A DNA stretch of 64,000 nucleotides. It comes from Cercospora beticola (lineage: Eukaryota > Ascomycota > Dothideomycetes > Mycosphaerellales > Mycosphaerellaceae). Each line of letters opens with the position of its first letter. The first letter of the stretch is position 1. Under the pieces are notes generated by a model that was not told the DNA's origin, searched no databases, and saw nothing but the letters and a program-made list of their open reading frames with translations. The stretch lies in NCBI RefSeq assembly GCF_033473495.1, contig NC_088941.1, forward strand, positions 2,170,001 through 2,234,000. The letters are read 5' to 3'. The position numbers were made by a program, and so were the translations under genes. Shown here piece after piece: positions 34,098-44,766 of this stretch.

Positions 34098-36673
34098 ATG
34101 CCTGGGCTTATTGCCGATCAATACGATGATCTCACTGGTGCAGTACAACAGGTGTGTAATCACCCGCTCGCTGAGCGATCGCAACGTCTATGCAGCTTCG
34201 GTTGTATTCTTGTGGCCCACAGCTCAAGCAAGCCAAGCGCATATTTCAGCCATCGCTTCAATGCCGACTGACACATATTCTCCAGATCATACTATCCTCG
34301 TCCGAGTCGGACTACCTTGATCAATTGATCCCACTGCTCAAGAATGCCGAAATCCAGACTCAGGTCACCCCTCTCATCCATGCTCTCAACCATGTCTCGG
34401 CAGATCGAGAGGCACAAATTGAGTCCATATGTAATTCGAACCACCAGGAATTCATCACCAGTGTCAACCAACTACAATCTGTCCGAGAGGAGACTGTCAA
34501 CTTGACTTCCGAGATCATGCAGCTGAGCAGAAGTATCGAGGCCAGTACCGAGAAATTGGCAGAGCAGAAGAAAGCGCTGGTTGACTCGCGAAGTGTGCGC
34601 CAAAACATTGACGATGCGACACAAGCACTCAAGGATTGCTTGGAGGTCCTTCGTCTAGCCAACCAAGTGCACGATCTGCTCGGCAAGAAGAATCACTACG
34701 CCGCACTTCGCGCTCTTGATGAGCTGCAAAACGTTCATCTACGCGAGGTTACTAGGTACAAGATCGCGGAAATGATCGAGCGCTCCGTACCAGCTACGCA
34801 ACGTATGATCGCTGAAGCTGTCACTCAAGACTTGCACACCTGGCTGTATCGAATCCGCGAGACATCGCAATTTCTTGGTGAGGTAGCATTCTATCACACG
34901 GAGATGAGACGCGCCCGACAGAAGGAGCGCGGCGAGAAGGACGAGTATCTCGGGTCCTTTGGATTGAACTCAGCAGTGGAGCTGGTCGCTGATGAAGACG
35001 AGGAGTTTGACGTTCTCAACAATGAGGAGGTTCAAGTCGACTTCTCCCCTCTATTCGAGTGCCTGCATATTCACGATGCGCTCGGGGAGACCGAGAAGTT
35101 CCGCGCCGACTATGCCGCCACTCGACGCAGGCAAAAAGACTTGCTGATCCCACAGACTATCAACCTTCTCGAGGAAGACAACAGCAGCCTCAGTGGATTG
35201 CTTGAGGGCATCGCAGGATTTGCGATTGTGGAAAAGGCGACGATGCAAAAGACCGAGAACTTCCGCTCTCAGAGCGACATTGACGAACTGTGGGAGAGCA
35301 TGTGCCAGTCTTCGGTGTCACTCATCAGTACTGCACTGCATCACGTTGACAACGATGAGCGGCTGTTGAAGGTTAAGGGCGTGATTGCGCTCTTCATACA
35401 GACCATGGACAGTTGGGGTTACTCTGTTGCCAGTCTTGACGGACTTCTTTTGACTCTCTTCGATAAGTACAGCTCTTTGCTGAAGAGACGATTCAGTGAT
35501 GACTTTCAAGAGGTGAGTTCAAGAACTTCCATACAAGGCTTTCATCTAACGCGATCGTAGATTGTCAGCACTGACGACTATATGCCAATGCCAATCAACA
35601 ATGCCGACGAGTACACCAAAGTCATCTCGGTATCCTGGTACACGCCGCCTGCTGGTCAGGAGAATGCGGAGGAGTTGTCGTATCCATGCGTTCTTCCTTT
35701 CAGTCAGATGTACCCACTGGTTTGCATTGACATCCGCAACTTCTTGAACCAGATCTACCTGTTCTCCGACGACCATTTCCGCCACACCACAGTCATCGAC
35801 AAGACGTTGAAAGAAAGCCTGGACGAATTGCTGGTCGACAAGGTCTGCCGCAGTCTGGTAGACCGCCTTTCCTCGCAATATCCTGGTCAGATCGTGCAAA
35901 TCCTCACCAACCTCGATCACTTCGAGCAAGCTTGCACAGATCTCGAGGGTCTTCTTGTCGAAGCGAGATCAAGCAGCAGCGCGGCAGGACCGATCAAACT
36001 CAACGCCACCGGCCAGTTCAATTCAGCTAAGAAGCGTGCCGAAAAGCGCATCTTTGAGCTCGTCAACAGCAAGATCGATGACCTGATCGACACTGCAGAG
36101 TACGAATGGACAAGCACCTACACGCCCGATACCGCTAGTCCTTACATACAAGAACTGACGAGGTATCTGTCCAATATCATGAGCTCCGTCCTCCTGGGCC
36201 TGCCCGAGCAGATCAAAGAGCTCATCTATTTCGAGGCTTTGAATCATATCAGCGATTCGCTTCTTCGACTGCCACTCGACCCAAGTGTGCGCCACATCTC
36301 ACCTCAAGCCGCAACGGCATTCAAGCTCGACGTCGATGATCTCGTCGACTTCGTAGAAGCGCTTCCGGAAGCTCCGGTTCTTCTTGAGAGCCTCACATCC
36401 ATTCGACAGACGACTGACTTGATGATGCTGGCGGCCGAGGGCAAGGGCGAGGAGTTCTTCGACTCGTCCAAGAGTCAGACACGCTTCGAGAAAGTGGACA
36501 AGATCAAAGGTGCGGAGTTGTTGGAGAAGGTGTACACTGATACCACAGGTGCGCCGAGGGAGAAGAGAATGTCTCTGATGCCGGATTTCCAAGAGTTGAG
36601 AGGAAAGCCAAGCATGCCACATTTCGGCATTCGGGACAGATTCGATCAGTTCACGAAGAGGGATCGATCGTAG
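34098..36673 (+). CDS. SEC15: Exocyst complex component Sec15
   Basis: Three exons, 34098-34151, 34286-35512 and 35561-36673, with introns of 134 and 48 bp. The product has 797 residues. Sec15 is the exocyst subunit that binds the Rab GTPase Sec4/Rab8 on secretory vesicles and links them to the tethering complex at growth sites. The first exon encodes MPGLIADQYDDLTGAVQQ. An N-terminal coiled coil follows (about residues 60-150), then ALRALDELQNVHLREVTRY and VTQDLHTWLYRIRETSQFLG, and a C-terminal helical-rod domain containing FLNQIYLFSDDHFRHTTVID and LPEQIKELIYFEALNHISD. Length and order fit filamentous-fungal Sec15. The first exon codes for 18 residues only and would be missed by an open-frame search. 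Confidence 0.95.
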
Positions 36674-36922
36674 GGAGGTTGACCTTGACTAGTGCACTCA
36701 TCTGATATGTGAGTGATAGCTGTAACAGTACGCTTGCTTTCTACCTGTGTCTCAGAGCTTGATGACAATCGAGCTGCACTTTCCATGCCCTGTCGATAAA
36801 TGAATATGCACTGTACATATGACCCAAAATGCTCCTAGCTTCACGCCATCAAGGCACGTCCAGCTGCGTCACAGCAAATGCCCCACCCCCATAAAGAAAA
36901 ACCCCAAAAGAGAAGAAGAACC

Positions 36923-37429
36923 CTAAGAAAACACCACAGCCTTCTTATCCAACGGCCTCCCATCCGGCCCAATCCCCGCCGCAGCAAACTGCCTCTCCGT
37001 ATACAACCTTCTTGCCTCATCAAATGTGACACCTTGCCTCCTCATAATTCCATAGACCTCCGCTTTCTGCTGACCCGACAACCCACTTCGAGAGTCCTCG
37101 CCTTGGATATTCTCTGCAATATCGAAATTCGACGAGTGGAAACCTTGCTCGGCTTCATTTTGGAAAGATGAGGGTAAGGCGGAGTAGCGCCAGCGATCGA
37201 TGTAGGCGTTCACGCGGTCGTAGATGTTCCAGGCCCAGGTGGGGATTTCGCCGGGAGCGGTTAGGTAGGGGATTGGAGGGGCGTAGGGTTTCCAGGTGTT
37301 GCGTGTGGCGTAGAGGACTTGGTGAGGAGTTAGTATGGAGTGTAGTGTTGTGGAGGGGGAGGGATGTGGTAAGGTACCTGTTGATAAGATGAGAAAGGCG
37401 AAGAGGAAGGTGTAGAAGAGGTACGCCAT
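36923..37429 (-). CDS. DUF2015 family small membrane protein
   Basis: Best read as two exons, 37378-37429 and 36923-37317, with a 60-bp intron (GTACCT...CTAAC...AAG), giving 148 residues. Because the intron is 60 bp and has no stop, the unspliced frame also runs through (168 residues), adding a Pro/Ser/Thr-rich insert after the membrane segment. The clear CTAAC branch site 15 bp from the acceptor favours splicing. Residues 1-17 are a hydrophobic anchor (MAYLFYTFLFAFLILST). Then come conserved-looking parts: TRNTWKPY, WNIYDRVNAYIDRWRYSALP and NIQGEDSRSGLS, ending in the FDEARRLY...GIGPDGRPLDKKAVVFS region typical of fungal DUF2015. Function unknown. It is divergent from HSH49, with starts 288 bp apart. 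Confidence 0.8.
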   Translation of the reverse strand: MAYLFYTFLFAFLILSTGTLPHPSPSTTLHSILTPHQVLYATRNTWKPYAPPIPYLTAPGEIPTWAWNIYDRVNAYIDRWRYSALPSSFQNEAEQGFHSSNFDIAENIQGEDSRSGLSGQQKAEVYGIMRRQGVTFDEARRLYTERQFAAAGIGPDGRPLDKKAVVFS

Positions 37430-37717
37430 GATGGGTTGGCGAGTGGAAGTGTTCGGAGTTGAAGGAAAGGTTGAAGCGTAAGTCAGAGAGTTCAGAAAAG
37501 TGAAGTGGAAGATGGACTGGGGCGCTTTGCCCTCAGTATCATCGCCGGCGCATGTGGTGTGTTGTGGAAGTCGAGACGTGATAGTTGGCGTGTAGCGTTG
37601 GCTGTCATCATCGCGAGTCGCTCGGCGCGACGGACCTAAACTCCGCGTCTCTCTGCGCCTTCAATCTTCAACTTTTGCGACAACGATTTATTTCCGCCCA
37701 CACACTTTCGCGCCAAC

Positions 37718-38899
37718 ATGTCTGCTGCGCGCCACTGGGAGCAGGACAAGGACAGTACGCTCTACATTGGAAACCTCGACGAGCGATGTACCGATGCGCT
37801 GGTTTGGGAGCTGATGCTCCAAGCTGGGCCTGTCATAAACGTCCACCTACCGAAAGATCGCGTCACGCAGTCGCATCAAGGATATGGATTTGTTGAGTTT
37901 GGAAGCGAGGAAGATGCGGATTATGCGTGCAAGATTATGAACCAGATCAGAGTGTATGGAAAGCCAATCAGAGTCAACAAAGCTTCAGCGGACAAGAGAG
38001 GGCCAAATGGCGAGGGCGGAGGACTTGGAGGTGGCGCTGGTGTGGGAGCGGAGCTTTTTGTTGGTAATTTGGACAACATGGTGGACGAGAAAGTGCTATA
38101 CGACACCTTCAGCAGATTCGGGCCTCTGGTCGCTGCACCAAAGGTCGCAAGAGACGAAGCGAATCTTTCAAAAGGCTATGGCTTCGTCAGCTATGCATCT
38201 TTTGAGGCATCAGATCAAGCGATTGAACATATGCATGGCCAGTACCTCATGAACAAGGAGATCACAGTGCAGTATGCATACAAGAAGGACGGCAAGGGCG
38301 AGAGACACGGTGATGCGGCGGAGCGCGCACTTGCCGCACAGGCGAAGAAGCACGGCGTGGAAGTCGCAATTCCTGCTCTACCCGCAGCTCTGGTCATGCC
38401 CAGCGGGACACCTTCTGCACCACAGAGTATGGCACCAGTCAACATGACTGGAGCGAACGGATATCCTGTTGGCCCACCAAATGGCATGGGAGGCAGACCT
38501 ACGCCTCAACCACCGCCAGCGTACGGAGGCTACCCAGCTTACCAGCCGCCTCCGACGCCCTCGAATTTGCCACCTCCGTCTCCATACGGAATGCCAAATG
38601 GCGGCATGCCTCAACCACCTCCATCATTACCACATCAGCCTCCGCAAGGCTTGCCTCCGCGAAACTACAATCAGTCTCCGTTGCAAGCACCACCTTCAGC
38701 AGCGGGTCTGCCTGCTCGACCTCCGCCTAGCACCGCAGGATACGGCGGGCCTCCAGCTGCGCCAGGTATGCATCAAGGCTTTCAAGGCGCTCCGCCGCCA
38801 GCCGGGCTGCCTCTTCCTCCAATGGGTCTTCCGGGCCACCCAGGCCTTCCTCCGCCTCCAGCGGGCCTTCCTGGTCAAGGCTTCAGACAGCAGAGGTAG
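37718..38899 (+). CDS. HSH49: Splicing factor 3b subunit 4 (SF3B4/Hsh49), two-RRM protein
   Basis: Single exon, 393 residues. It is a component of the SF3b part of U2 snRNP, contacting pre-mRNA upstream of the branch site and binding SF3B2/Cus1. RRM1 (about residues 14-91) begins [20 protein letters not shown] with RNP1 GYGFVEF. RRM2 (about residues 110-190) begins [20 protein letters not shown] with RNP1 GYGFVSY. The C-terminal half is Pro/Gly-rich ([15 protein letters not shown]), as in animal and filamentous-fungal SF3B4, unlike the short yeast Hsh49. The linker between RRMs is Gly-rich. The reading frame stays open again downstream after two stops (see next entry). Confidence 0.95.
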   Translation: MSAARHWEQDKDSTLYIGNLDERCTDALVWELMLQAGPVINVHLPKDRVTQSHQGYGFVEFGSEEDADYACKIMNQIRVYGKPIRVNKASADKRGPNGEGGGLGGGAGVGAELFVGNLDNMVDEKVLYDTFSRFGPLVAAPKVARDEANLSKGYGFVSYASFEASDQAIEHMHGQYLMNKEITVQYAYKKDGKGERHGDAAERALAAQAKKHGVEVAIPALPAALVMPSGTPSAPQSMAPVNMTGANGYPVGPPNGMGGRPTPQPPPAYGGYPAYQPPPTPSNLPPPSPYGMPNGGMPQPPPSLPHQPPQGLPPRNYNQSPLQAPPSAAGLPARPPPSTAGYGGPPAAPGMHQGFQGAPPPAGLPLPPMGLPGHPGLPPPPAGLPGQGFRQQR

Positions 38900-38986
38900 A
38901 ATCCTGCCATGCCGCCGCAGCCGTCGAGGTGGGAATAGAATTACACTGAGGGACAGCCGAGGGGAAAGAAGGACAGCCTGGGACAT

Positions 38987-39415
38987 GTGGCACCTCCACC
39001 TGGTTTGACTGGTGCCGAAACAGTGACGCCGGAGCCATCACGCATGCTTGGCAGCCAGAATGCTGGACCTTTCACCAGCGGTCTTGCACAATTCCAGAAT
39101 GCTGGACCTTTCACCAGCGGTCTTCTACAACTCCAGCATACGAATCCCGTGCCTCCAAATACACAACCCCGTGCATTGCAATCCGGAGGTCGGGTTCTCG
39201 AAATGACCGACTACCCAATGGCAGGTCGCGACGGATCCCTAACTGCCCCAGACGACGACTTCGCAGAGGCTCGGTCATCAGGCAGACCCGTCAGTGGCCA
39301 ACCGCCCCTCAAAAAAGCGAGGCTAGATGATGGGAAAAGTGCGTTTAGCAACGATCGAGTCTTGCCAAGTGATGGCGTTGATGCGTTCGAGAGAGCGAGA
39401 AGGTTTTCGGACTAG
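38987..39415 (+). CDS. Small hypothetical open frame downstream of and in frame with HSH49
   Basis: Same frame as HSH49, separated from its stop by 87 bp containing one further in-frame stop. The first in-frame ATG is at 39044. The translation (up to 142 residues) is Pro/Gly-rich at first, has two near-identical 13-residue repeats (QNAGPFTSGL...), then a basic KKARLDDGK segment and ends VDAFERARRFSD. The composition resembles a disordered protein tail. It could be a separate small gene, or an alternative C-terminal exon of HSH49 reached by a GTAGAA donor near 38896 and an AG acceptor near 38966. Neither can be decided from the sequence. Confidence 0.3.
   Translation: MAPPPGLTGAETVTPEPSRMLGSQNAGPFTSGLAQFQNAGPFTSGLLQLQHTNPVPPNTQPRALQSGGRVLEMTDYPMAGRDGSLTAPDDDFAEARSSGRPVSGQPPLKKARLDDGKSAFSNDRVLPSDGVDAFERARRFSD
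39055..39132 (+). repeat. 39-bp direct repeat x2
   Basis: Two copies, 39055-39093 and 39094-39132, differing at only a few positions near the 3' end. 39 bp equals 13 codons, so the downstream open frame is preserved. This is a recent duplication compared with the strongly diverged arrays elsewhere. Confidence 0.95.
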
Positions 39416-39815
39416 CTGCACTTGATGCCAGACGTTTACGATATTCTTCGATCACTTTTGGTAACACGACGCGAAGGACTTGGGAAGGAGTGGTATCGCG
39501 AAGAGAGCATAAAAGTAGGTAGCATTGTCAAATGATTTGCATTGAGTGCTTACAGTTTTCAAGCTTCGTCTTTCTTCTCCTTTTCGTTGGCTGCGCATGC
39601 GATCGTCCCAGTGGAGCAATTTGTAATTTATGTTTGGTCTCTTTATGCCGAGCTCTGCTCTCAATGCAACCATCATTGTGCAAAAGAGGAATATCCTAGC
39701 AAACAATCACATCTGGCTGATCTGTGGACGGACGCTGTCGGAAGACATTAGGGTCAATTCAGGCCTAGAACCGCCGGCATCGCAGCCTTCGCGAGCATCA
39801 GCAATAGCACCGACG
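39416..39815. other. Intergenic, no gene seen
   Basis: About 400 bp following the small open frame and leading into the large repeat array. No supported feature. Confidence 0.5.
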
Positions 39816-42800
39816 ACTTACCGCTTGACCATCAAGCCAGAGACGATTGTTCGAAGTTGGAAGACTACAGCACGTATACATATCTTGCAATCTCAAGAAC
39901 GGAAGAACAAGATGAGGAGCAACGAGGGCTGCTGAAGACCACGCGAGGTCTAGCAAAGGGCCGTCGAAAAGGCAAAAAACAATCGCCCCAGGTTGCTTGA
40001 GGATGCGTCCCGGAAGCATCCAAGGCCTCATAGATCTTGTGAATGTTAAAGGATCGTCACTCATGTCTCACAGCGCCAGAAACCTGACGACTTATGTGAT
40101 AGACCAAGTTGCCTGAGACGATCGTTGGAAATGAACGATTTGAAGAGCATATATTTGCCGGTCGCCGGCACTACGGAACAAAAGAGGAAGCAGAACCATT
40201 TCAGTGCTGGACCTTGACCATTGTTCTTCATGTTGCAAAAGGGAACAACTGAGGCAAAACAATCGCCTCCAGTAATCTGGTGACTGGCAGCACACCAATT
40301 TTTCAACATAGAGGTCACCTGCTACCTTCGAATCGGAATCGCTTGTCTGCTGGATGGAGCGCCAGTACAGGACCAGCGACTTGTCCACTTTACCAACTTG
40401 CCGGAAACGATCGTTGAGAAGCATAGGCACAGACTGGTATAGGAAGGCTGGCTCAGATGGCGAGCAAGACAGAAAGCGGAGCAGCTCCTGACATACCTGG
40501 TACTCGAGAGACTGGATTGCGCAAAAGGCACGGAAGGGGTGCAAAACAATTGCTTCTGGCAGCTGGCAATGAGCGGCGATGGTCAAAGAACAATTCAGGA
40601 AAGCGTTCCTAAGTGGTCTCGAAACAGCCCACAGCCGGGACGCCAGCAAATACTGGCGACTTACCCGCTCGACCAACATGCCAGAGGCGATCATTGGGGA
40701 ACAGGGACCAGAGGTAGTATATCAAAGCTTACTTCGAAGGGTGTGGAAGGTGAATGTCAAGAGAAGAGCCATGTCTCTAATCGAAAACCCCTTTTTCGGG
40801 CCAAGAAAAAAACAAAACAGGAGCAAAACAAATGCCTCCAGCAGCGGCTGGTTAGTGAACGATTAAGCTTCCCCAGGGGTCAAGCTCACGGCCGCCGCAA
40901 GATCCTTGTCGCATACATGTCGGAGCGCCAGCGAACACTGGCGACTTGTCATCGAAGGTGGGCGTATATGAAGCTTGTGGGAGAGACATCTTTTCGAAGA
41001 AAGGACTTTGACACGAACAGATCCGATTGACAGCTCATTCGATTCTTATGGCCTGTCTACGAAATACATCGGCAATACAGCCTGGAAGCACAATACCCCA
41101 GACAGCCCTGTTTGGTACAGTCTTCGTCGGTCGTGCAACGCAACTGTTTGATCGTCAGCTTGAGTCAACAGATGGTGGGGAATTAGAAGGAAGGACGAAC
41201 TGCTCCCGCTGGAATCCCGCGTTGGGCTGCTACGATTTCGGTATGCGCCATCAAGGCGGCGATAACCGCAGCGACGATCGATTGGAACTTCATATTGTTG
41301 GTAGGATCTGGAAGGTCGTGTTAGGAAGAGACTAGATCCTCACAGGTGAAGACAATGCTCGGACGAGGAGGGAAAGTACCTGATCTGCAATGTGCGGTAT
41401 ATTTGTGTTCTCGTTTCTTCTGTATGTCTTTGCTGATGCGGCAGCAGTAGCCATTGGCGGATTCTTCGAGCAAGATATATCGAAATGTTGAGCCCTGAGC
41501 CCTATAGACTCCACTTACGGCGAAAGTTTACCCGAAGATATCTAGGAGACGCTTCAGCCCCTTTGGTGCAAGAGGCTTGGCATGTAGACACTATAGCTGG
41601 CAGGGTCGGATACTTGAAAGGGTAAACCTAGCACAAGAATATCGAAGAAAGTCTAGACCAGCAAAAATGTGTTGACTAAGTCTGATGCCGGATGGAAGAG
41701 GAATAGTATGGCTGACTGATAGTCTTTTCTCATGGCTAACCAGTCCCCTTCCCAAGAGCTAGTAGATCTTGGTCGATCGTCCGTACGAAGGTCTTGCGGC
41801 GTGACCACCTTCCCGAGGCCGATTTCCGGGTAGTCGTACTACGAGTCCCGTGGATCAGCGACCATGATGGTGCTCCGAGGTGAATGTTCGAAATCATCGA
41901 CAAGAAGTAAAGAGTCTTGAGACTACGACAGTGAGAGCATCCATAATCAGGATTCGGCGGCAGCTTCATTCAATCATGTACGGCTGTTTCAAGTACTCTA
42001 GTCGTTCGAGAGGTCTCAAGAAACGGACGAGATACAATTGGCAAGAAACGGTACCAGGGTAAGCAAAAGATTTCAGTCCCCCAAGTTGGCGATAAAGGCA
42101 TCTCGGAGTCTTCATTGCGAATATATGTATTGGAGTAGCAAAACAATCGTTTCTGCTTCGTTGTACCAATGCCTTCAATGAAACCCAGAGTCACAATGAA
42201 CAGCTTGCAATCCGCATGATTAGCTCAGCACTATCAAGCGTCAAGAAGACGACTTACTGACTGCACCACCGCACCAGAAACGGTCATTCGAAAGTGTGGG
42301 ATCCAGGTTTGTATATAAAACTTGAGTATCAGCAGTGGTATAAGCGGACCTGGCATGTTCCAGTATACTCATGCTATCTGAGCTGGTTGACGGCACCGAA
42401 ACAACAGATCCGGGGGGCAAAAAATCGCCACTAGATGTTGATGCTGGGCGTATACTGATAATTGCGCTCCTCTTGTGATCTCGTTCTTCAATGCAGATTC
42501 TAGCCTTTGTCCAGCGTCAACAACGTAATCAGCGACCTAGTAATTGACCAACTCCCCAGAGGGAATATCGTCAGAAGGCTAGAGGAGATAACGCGTATGG
42601 GTCTACTGGGCTTACCTGGCAAGAGGGACGAGGAGGGGAGATCCTGCACGAGGGCAGGAAGACCTTGTAGCTTCTTCTTAGCGGATCCAAAGGGTCCAGA
42701 CCAGAGAAGCAAAACAACCGCCACTGGAGGGTTGTAGGCGCGAGGAGATTCTGCCAGAGAGGCATGTCCAGCAATCTCGTACGGGTAGAAGCCTCTGCAA

Positions 42801-43790
42801 CCTGCCGGACATCAGTCATATCGCCAATGATTTACCGACTAACCCAACCAGCCAGCGACAATCGTTGATTGGTGTCAAAGCGGTCAAGCATATGAATGCT
42901 GGGACCTGTCGGTTCGCAGGAAAAACGTAGAAGCAAGAAACGTCGACGAGGATACTATCGTCCGAAAGGATCTTGAGCTGCATGTTTGCGGCGGACAGAT
43001 GCAAGTAAGTCAACAGGGGCAAAACAATCGGCTTCAGCCGGCTGACGGCATCATCATGGAGCATTTTCAAATCAGTTATATGATATGTTCATTTGAAATA
43101 ATCACAATGACAACAGTCGAAATCGAGCATTCTCGAGAACGATTTACCGACTTGACCAACACGCCAGAAGCGATCGTTGCTGATGCAACAACCTGTGTGC
43201 ATACGAATGCTGTGCCTGGAGCGCTTAAGTTCTCAAAGGCCGGTCCCGCATCAGTTTCGTAAGCTGCGGTCCAGTAATCCCAGATCTCATGCGAAAAGGC
43301 GCATGTGAAGTGCAAAACAATCGCCTTTGGCCGGCTGGCATTATGAGAGCGGGAAGATTCCTGCGCTACTGATTCCTCAGTGGAGGGGAAAGCCACTTCG
43401 CATAATCTCAGTCGAGCGCTCAACGCAGAGCGACTTACCGCCTCGACCAACCAGCCAGAAACGATTGTTGAAGAATGTCAGCCCGGAAGGCGCATATGAA
43501 GCCCAAAGTCCGCGGGTAGGTGCAGCCAAAAAGACAAGTTCCTACCGGAATGGTCGCTCAGCTCCAAAAGGTTGTAGTGGCCTGGAGTTCTGTGTTTCCT
43601 TGTGAGGATAAAGCTAGCATCAAAGTGGCAAAGCATTCGCATCCTGCCTGCTAGAGACACCACGTTCCACGCCACTTTTCACCGTACAAAACGGTGCACA
43701 GGTGTATGTGCCGTGCCACAGCCGAGAATTCTGTTCAGTACGACCTGTCGATTAGACCAACTAGGCAGAAGCGAGCGTTGCGATTCGTGG
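39816..43790 (-). repeat. Array of degenerate ~285-bp tandem units (about 12-14), exon-intron-like on the minus strand
   Basis: Two conserved cores alternate. On the plus strand core Y is GCAAAACAATCGCC-like, at about 39972, 40253, 40541, 40823, 42137, 42416, 42709, 43020, 43312 and 43627. Core X is GCCAGAAACGATTGTTG-like, at about 39834, 40111, 40400, 40680, 41811, 42273, 42555, 42851, 43163, 43454 and 43763. Spacing of each is 274-315 bp. Units between about 40950 and 42100 are barely recognisable. On the minus strand core X usually ends in a splice-donor-like GTAAGT or GTAAAT, and core Y is often preceded by CAG about 100 bp further on. The ~190 bp running from Y to X translates to similar peptides (for example the KPIVLPLL and EAIVLHPF starts), but frames are inconsistent between copies. 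No intact gene is present. Strand given is that of the coding-like sense. Confidence 0.85.
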
Positions 43791-44113
43791 AATATATCTT
43801 GAACATGTATGCTGGATGGTGATTGCATGGCGCGCGGCTCCTGTGCTTTTCCTCGCGCTCTAGAACTCTAGTCAGTATTTTAGTCCAGCTCATCTCTCTA
43901 CTCTGCACATCAGTTATCGTTCCCGCAAAAGCGGGCTGACCCAGGAACAGGAGAAGCAAATTTCATACTGCGCTTCTTGTTCAGCACATTTCTCATTTGA
44001 CGTTGGTCGAGCTCTCTATCTCGGCGACCCTGATAGCCGACAAAATGCCATGTCCAGCCCTCGCTGCAAGATTCCCGCTCTCTTCCAATCACGCATCAAA
44101 GAAAAGCCACGCT
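43791..44113. other. Intergenic, end of array to eL28 3' end
   Basis: About 320 bp with no supported feature; it should contain the eL28 3' UTR. Confidence 0.5.
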
Positions 44114-44766
44114 CTACTTCTCCTCAGGAGTCAACTTCAAGAATTGGCTACCCTGCGCACCCTGGGCCTTCTTTCCTCGTGGCTTGCTCACACGGTCCTT
44201 CTTGTTCTCGCGCTGGCTCTGCTTGACGGCGGATGCGCGGGAGACGGCCTCGGCGCGGAGGTCTGGTCGGTAGCCCTTCTTGGCGGTGGAGTTGACGATG
44301 CTGGTGTAGAGTTTGCGGGAAGGAGTCGAGGCGGAGAAGGAGGAGGTTTGGTATTGCTTTGCTGGCTTGTTGCCACGCGAGGCGAGCTTGGTGGTCAGTG
44401 TGACGGTGTTTCCGTCAGGGTTGATGCCGATGGCCTGGGCGATGTATTAGGGCGGTGTGTTCGCAGTAGTAGTGGGGGTCAGTATTGCGATACCTTCTCG
44501 TTGGCGTATCCGACATATTTGCGCGAGTGCTTGTTGACGAGGTTCAGCGGATCGCGAGAGAAGACGACCTGCTTGCCCGATCCTAGACGGCGCTTGACGA
44601 GGAAGGAGTTGCTGTTGCCTGTGATATACCCAATGCCCACCGATCAGCATACTTTCTTTCTCGAATCCCACCACCCATTCCTGTCCTTCCTGGAGACTGG
44701 AGGAATCGACGTACGGGTCACCTCCCAGACGAGGTCGCTGCTCAGGTTCTCGTATTGCGTCGACAT
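44114..44766 (-). CDS. RPL28: 60S ribosomal protein L28 (eL28)
   Basis: Three exons: 44715-44766, 44494-44618 and 44114-44434. Introns are 96 and 59 bp, and the product has 165 residues. It is a structural protein of the cytosolic large ribosomal subunit, present in filamentous fungi and animals but absent from budding yeast. The first exon gives MSTQYENLSSDLVWEVT. The splice junction then gives RNSNSFLVKRRLGSGKQVVF, and the core continues FSRDPLNLVNKHSRKYVGYA, AIGINPDGNTVTLTTK and RKLYTSIVNSTAKKGYRPDL, with a basic C-terminus (ENKKDRVSKPRGKKAQ). Because it is split in three pieces it has no long open frame. A housekeeping gene lying between the large repeat array and the HET pair. Confidence 0.95.

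Noticed and set aside
39816..43790. CRISPR-like interpretation of the regularly spaced cores
   Set aside because: Eukaryotic context, cores are degenerate, spacing is ~285 bp, and no cas genes are present.
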